A DNA stretch of 39,512 nucleotides from a virus. Below the pieces are notes generated by a model, which was not told the origin of the DNA, ran no database searches, and saw only the letters and a list, made by a program, of their open reading frames with translations. Positions 36,172 to 39,512 of the stretch are shown here, in pieces. Where the stretch lies: IMG/VR virus record IMGVR_UViG_3300032288_002644, positions 1 to 39,512 of that record; one strand, 5' to 3'. Position 1 is the first letter of the stretch. The number at the start of each line of letters is the position of its first letter. The translations under genes were made by a program, and so were the position numbers.

Positions 36172-37440
36172 TCAGATGCTCACCTCGGTGAGATCCTTGA
36201 TGACGAAGTGGGCGTTGCGCTGCTTGCAGGCGAGTTCGCCGTACATATAGAGCGTCGCCTCGTAGGCATCCTGGTCGGGCTTACGGTTCATCACCGCGCC
36301 GTCGAGGTCCATGAACTGGAATCCGTCGCCCACCTGGTGGAACACCAACACTTCGGGGTTGATGCCGTACAGGCGGTTGTTCGGGCAGTCGAAGTCGGCG
36401 TAGAGGGCCGTGGGGGCTTCGTCACCCTTGCCGGAAACCGACGGGCTGTAGAACTGGATGCCCGCGTAGCCACCCTTCAACTGGGTCTGCTCCATGTTGC
36501 GCTTGAGGCTCAGGAGAAGGTTGCTGATGGCCAAGTTCACGCCTTCAGCCGACACCAACAGGCGCGGCTTCTTGCCCGAGTTGGTCAACACCTTCATGAT
36601 CGAACCGGTGATCAGCGACTCGGTGACCGAACGGTTGGTTCCGCTGTTGCTGTTGACGTAAGCCTTCCACTTCGGCTGGCTCGACGGGTTGATCGTGTGA
36701 AGGATGGCGGTGTCGTCGACGATGGTCTGGAGACCGGTCAACTCGACCTGACCGTCACCGGGCTGACCGGTGTTGCTCGACGCTCCACCCGCTCCCGAAC
36801 GGAACACGAAGTGCGACGACGAGGTGGTGACCGCAGCACCCGAAATGGCGATGGTCTTGTTGGTCTCGTCCACCGAGGTGACGGTACGAGCCGAAGCCAC
36901 CGTGGTCGGCGAAGCGACCGTTCCGATGTCGACCACCATGCCGCCGTCGAAGAACAACTGGCGCAGAGCGGTGGTGCCAGTGGTGGAAGCCAACACGACG
37001 GTCGTGGACGACGAGGTGGTGCCACATTGGGCGATCACACCGTTCGACGTTCCCCACAACTGGCGGTTCACGTCCTTCATCGCGTCCTTCTTGATGCCTT
37101 CCATTTCGGCGTCGAGCGCGTCGATGAAAGCACCACGGTCGGTCACGGCCTGCTTGATGGTGGGGCCGGACAACTGGATGCGACCGTAGACGTAACGGAC
37201 CGGAACCGGAACCGTGGCGTACGACTGGTTGGCGGCGGTGGGGAGGGTGCCGGATTCGGCTCGCGCTCCAACGCCGGACGAACGTCCGAGGTGGACGGCG
37301 TGACGGGCGATTCGACCCTGGACGGTGTCCTTGCGGGTTTCGACCTGCGAGAGGATGAAGTTCGCCTCGTTGAGGTTGTCGAGGTATTCCTTGTAGTCAT
37401 CCTTGAGGATGGCATCGACTGTGGAAAGGGTTGCGGCCAT
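36172..37440 (-). CDS. Major capsid protein (HK97 fold), 422 aa
   Basis: The helical N-terminus (LKDDYKEYLDNLNEANFILSQ) with TRKDTVQGR, then RYVYGRIQLSGPTIKQAV and FIDALDAEMEGIKKDAMKDVNRQLWG are the E-loop and spine-helix blocks seen in HK97-fold capsids of this type. A Gly/Ser/Thr/Val-rich insertion (about 135-230) may be a surface domain. RNMEQTQLKGGYAGIQFYSPSV and MNRKPDQDAYEATLYMYGELACKQRNAHFVIKDL follow. It follows scaffold and its own promoter. The Shine-Dalgarno site is modest (AGAAAG). Confidence 0.85.
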   Translation of the reverse strand: MAATLSTVDAILKDDYKEYLDNLNEANFILSQVETRKDTVQGRIARHAVHLGRSSGVGARAESGTLPTAANQSYATVPVPVRYVYGRIQLSGPTIKQAVTDRGAFIDALDAEMEGIKKDAMKDVNRQLWGTSNGVIAQCGTTSSSTTVVLASTTGTTALRQLFFDGGMVVDIGTVASPTTVASARTVTSVDETNKTIAISGAAVTTSSSHFVFRSGAGGASSNTGQPGDGQVELTGLQTIVDDTAILHTINPSSQPKWKAYVNSNSGTNRSVTESLITGSIMKVLTNSGKKPRLLVSAEGVNLAISNLLLSLKRNMEQTQLKGGYAGIQFYSPSVSGKGDEAPTALYADFDCPNNRLYGINPEVLVFHQVGDGFQFMDLDGAVMNRKPDQDAYEATLYMYGELACKQRNAHFVIKDLTEVSI

Positions 37441-37568
37441 GATTGGTGCTTTCTGAGAGAGAGTCTGATTGGGGGGAATCGGAACCTATCTGAGTTGAGC
37501 CGTCCGGCTGTCTCTTTCCATCATCCGATGGAGGTACCTATGTGGGCGAACCATCCGGTTCGTTGCAC

Positions 37569-37599
37569 AGTCTACACACGACTGTCATACGATTGTCAA
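37569..37599 (-). promoter_or_regulatory. Promoter of the virion (capsid) operon
   Basis: On the minus strand TTGACA (37599-37594) is followed by TGTAGA at 17 bases or TAGACT at 19 bases. It lies about 130 bases before the capsid ATG and directly behind a terminator hairpin. The leader between it and the gene holds small hairpins, such as CGAACC (37547-37552) / GGTTCG (37557-37562) and the near-palindrome AGCCGTCCGGCT around 37505. Confidence 0.5.
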
Positions 37600-37611
37600 A
37601 TAAGGGAATCG

Positions 37612-37649
37612 CCCCGCCCAACGTAAAAGACTGAAACCGTTGGACGGGG
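37612..37649 (-). terminator. Terminator-like hairpin after the scaffold gene
   Basis: CCCCGCCCAACG and CGTTGGACGGGG pair over 12 positions with one mismatch and a 14-base loop. It lies 55 bases after the scaffold stop and 12 bases before the TTGACA of the next promoter. It would end packaging transcripts and keep capsid expression under its own promoter. Confidence 0.65.
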
Positions 37650-37704
37650 ACATCGGCGGTCACTCAAAGGATAAAAGAGTGCCTTCCCTTGTGCCGACGT
37701 TACG

Positions 37705-38460
37705 TCAGAGTCCGTTCTGTGCCAGACGAGCCATCGCACGTTCACGCGGTGTCATCTGCTGGCCGTTCGGAGAAACCACGGGGACACCGTTGACGATCGG
37801 TGCGCCCAGCCCGTTGGAGGCTTCGGCTCGACGGGTCGCTATCGCTTGCGCCTGCGCCAGAACTTGTTCCTCCACCTCACGAATGGCTGCGGAGAGGTCA
37901 AGGTCGGGTCGCTTGGAGGCGGCCACAATGGCAGCCGTTGCGAGCGGGGTGTCCGGCGAAAGTCCATGTTGGGTCAGCGTTTCCTCGATCTGGCGTTCGT
38001 ACTGCTGTTGCACCTGCGCCTGCTGCATCTGCTGGAGGCTTTCGTTCAGGCGAGTTTGGACGAGCTGTTCCACCTGATCGGGGGTCATTCCAGCGTTCGT
38101 GCCGTCCGAGTACGCCTGTTGGGCGACTGCCGTGTTGATGGCCTGCTGTTGGGCGGGGGTGATGAACGAGTCGAATCGGTCTCCGGCCAGCGTACGGGCG
38201 TTGTCCACCATCCATCGGACAGCGGTTTCGGTGTCGCCGGAAGCGAACGCTGATGCGAACTCTTGTACCGCTCGAGCGTCGTCAGGATGCATTTTGCCGA
38301 AAGTCTGGACGAAAGGCTTGTATCGCTCACGTTCCTTGATGCGATCCTGCACTTCGGCGCGGTACTTCGCTTCGTAGTCGATTGCAGATGTGGCAGTTTC
38401 GTCTGCTACACCCTCCATCGGGGCGGCATCCACCGCCTGTTCGGGGGCGAAATCGGTCAT
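37705..38460 (-). CDS. Scaffolding protein, 251 aa
   Basis: The protein is highly charged and helical: an acidic N-terminus (DAAPMEGVADETATSAIDY), a long middle rich in Gln (MQQAQVQQQYERQIEETL) and Ala/Glu, and a basic end (MTPRERAMARLAQNGL). This layout, between portal and capsid genes, is that of an internal scaffold that directs capsid assembly and binds the shell through its basic C-terminus. It overlaps the portal stop by four bases. Confidence 0.8.
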   Translation of the reverse strand: MTDFAPEQAVDAAPMEGVADETATSAIDYEAKYRAEVQDRIKERERYKPFVQTFGKMHPDDARAVQEFASAFASGDTETAVRWMVDNARTLAGDRFDSFITPAQQQAINTAVAQQAYSDGTNAGMTPDQVEQLVQTRLNESLQQMQQAQVQQQYERQIEETLTQHGLSPDTPLATAAIVAASKRPDLDLSAAIREVEEQVLAQAQAIATRRAEASNGLGAPIVNGVPVVSPNGQQMTPRERAMARLAQNGL

Positions 38461-39512
38461 AAGGGTTGCATCTCCTGTGGTACGCCGGGTTGTCCGGTCA
38501 TTGCTTGGGGAACCAAAGAACCGGCTGGTTCGTTGGCTTGCGGCAGGGCTTCAGCCCCTGGCATCATTTGCATCCGCATCATCTGCTGTTGCGCTTCTTC
38601 GGCGGCCATCGTCTGGTGCGCCTGAATGTGGATGTCGATTGTTTGACGCACACCCGGCGACGCAAGTTCGTATGCAGGGGATTTGCGTTCACGGTTGTGT
38701 TGTGCGATGTGTTTGGCGTGATCATCGAAGTCGGCTGGCATGACGGGAACTTCCTGCATGAGCAGACCGTTCTCCCATTCGGCTTTGGTGATGTCGGGGT
38801 CGGTGGAGCCGAGAAACCCTCGAGGGTCCGGCAAGTCCAGCATTCGTGCCAACGCGGTTCCGTCCACATTCTGGAATGCCTGTGGAAACTGTTGGGCGAG
38901 GCTGGTGATAACCGACTGGGTGGCGATCTTGGAGCGGGGGGCGGTCGCATCCAACGGCACCTTGACCTGCGGGTATTCCTCGATGTCTTCGGCGGTCCAC
39001 TCAAACTGGAGGGTGTTGCCTTGCGGAGTGGTGAGCGTCTGGCTTCGCACCATGCCCGAGTTTGATGCGTATGCACGATACAACTGGAGGGTCATACGTC
39101 CGATCCTCGCCCACATGGCTGACTGGTTGCGAGCCATCGGGCCGAGGGGAGTGTCGTCCTTTTCGGCGAGAACCGACAAAGCCAAACCGGAGTTTCGGTC
39201 GCCAGGTGCTTGACCTCGAGACACCGCATGGGTGAAGAAGATGTCGTCCATTTCGGCTTCCAACTGGGCGGCTTCCATGCTGATCCAACGTGGTACGTCC
39301 GGTGCGGTCTGCCAATGCGGTTCACCCAGCTCGGCGTTGTACTCCATCACGTCAGCCGGATCGGTGGTAATGACATCGGAGTCTTCGATGGAGCCTGCCG
39401 GAATCATCAGTCGGGCGTTCGCCGCTTTACGCATATGTTCCAGAATGGTGGATCGCGCACGATTGTAGGCGTACTGGATGTCGCGGGCTGGGGTGAGCAG
39501 GGTGTGTCCGAC
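38457..39512 (-). CDS. Portal protein, C-terminal part (5-prime end wraps to position 1017)
   Basis: The frame is open to the right edge and continues, once the 123-base overlap is removed, from the part at 1-1017. Visible are LMIPAGS near residue 335, a helical stem (MEAAQLEAEMDDIFFTHA), LSVLAEKDDTPLGPMARNQSAMWARI, and a long Gln/Met-rich tail (EAQQQMMRMQMMPGAEALPQ) that may form the crown or barrel. The stop overlaps the scaffold ATG (ATGA). The whole protein has 649 residues. Confidence 0.85.
   Translation of the reverse strand, partial: VGHTLLTPARDIQYAYNRARSTILEHMRKAANARLMIPAGSIEDSDVITTDPADVMEYNAELGEPHWQTAPDVPRWISMEAAQLEAEMDDIFFTHAVSRGQAPGDRNSGLALSVLAEKDDTPLGPMARNQSAMWARIGRMTLQLYRAYASNSGMVRSQTLTTPQGNTLQFEWTAEDIEEYPQVKVPLDATAPRSKIATQSVITSLAQQFPQAFQNVDGTALARMLDLPDPRGFLGSTDPDITKAEWENGLLMQEVPVMPADFDDHAKHIAQHNRERKSPAYELASPGVRQTIDIHIQAHQTMAAEEAQQQMMRMQMMPGAEALPQANEPAGSLVPQAMTGQPGVPQEMQPL
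39390..39512. repeat. Terminal direct repeat, right copy
   Basis: Identical to bases 1-123. It lies entirely inside the portal gene. It should be counted once in a circular genome. Confidence 0.95.

Noticed and set aside
36148-37626. A 492-codon plus-strand frame opposite the capsid gene
   Set aside because: It is exactly antisense to a clear HK97-type capsid gene, has His/Arg/Gly/Val-rich shadow composition and runs through the promoter and terminator region. No ribosome-binding site.

Overview
This window reads as one complete, circularly closed genome of a small tailed phage that infects an actinobacterium. The first 123 bases are identical to the last 123, so the unique circle is 39,389 bp. 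The portal gene runs across the junction: its first 339 codons lie at 1017..1 (minus) and it continues without a break from 39389 down to 38457. Evidence for an actinobacterial host is a WhiB-type regulator, a fairly high GC content judged by eye, and long Thr-rich (TTTT/STT) linkers in two exported proteins. Such linkers are typical of aquatic Acidimicrobiia, so that clade is my best guess. The virion genes suggest a podovirus: portal, scaffold, capsid, adaptor, nozzle-like beta protein, two tail-collar spikes and a very large ejection protein, with no tail-tube or sheath gene recognised.

Layout. (1) 4918 down through 1, continuing 39512 to 37705 (minus): a PP-loop (PAPS-reductase-like) enzyme, a probable small terminase, the large terminase, two small proteins, portal and scaffold. 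Nearly all are joined by 4-bp ATGA/GTGA overlaps. (2) A terminator-like hairpin and a promoter at 37.57-37.65 kb precede a long minus-strand virion operon: capsid, decoration-like proteins, adaptor, nozzle-like protein, two collar spikes, tail chaperone-like protein, metallophosphoesterase, then a membrane and lysis cluster (Thr-rich secreted protein, small membrane proteins, a hidden lipoprotein, endolysin, holin-like protein). It continues with the internal virion proteins, a RusA-like nuclease and four small proteins down to 15.9 kb. (3) An isolated lipoprotein with a lysozyme-like fold at 15.2-15.75 kb. (4) A minus-strand early operon from 15152 to 9716, driven by a good TTGACA/CAGAAT promoter carrying an internal palindrome: a RecT-like protein, WhiB, two hidden zinc-finger peptides, a winged-helix-like protein, a C5 cytosine methyltransferase and a small membrane protein. 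(5) A rightward block at 5.89-9.72 kb, the only plus-strand genes: zinc-site proteins with repeated hairpin/RBS leaders, a gp88-like protein, a 38-residue membrane peptide, a small protein followed by a strong terminator, and a tyrosine-recombinase-like protein that has lost key catalytic residues.

The two transcription directions diverge at a 974-bp non-coding hub (4919-5892). It holds six GTAAC boxes, several palindromes, a 13-bp hairpin and a G-quadruplex-prone tract, and is the best candidate for the control region and perhaps the replication origin. I recognise no DNA polymerase, helicase or primase, so the phage probably borrows the host replisome and adds its own annealing, resolving and methylating activities. 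I saw no tRNA, CRISPR array, insertion sequence or convincing attachment site. Eight genes of 38-57 codons, too short for a usual ORF cut-off, were read directly from the sequence: 8283-8399, 12544-12702, 12718-12891, 16227-16388, 16385-16528, 26424-26579, 26589-26750 and 27817-27957.
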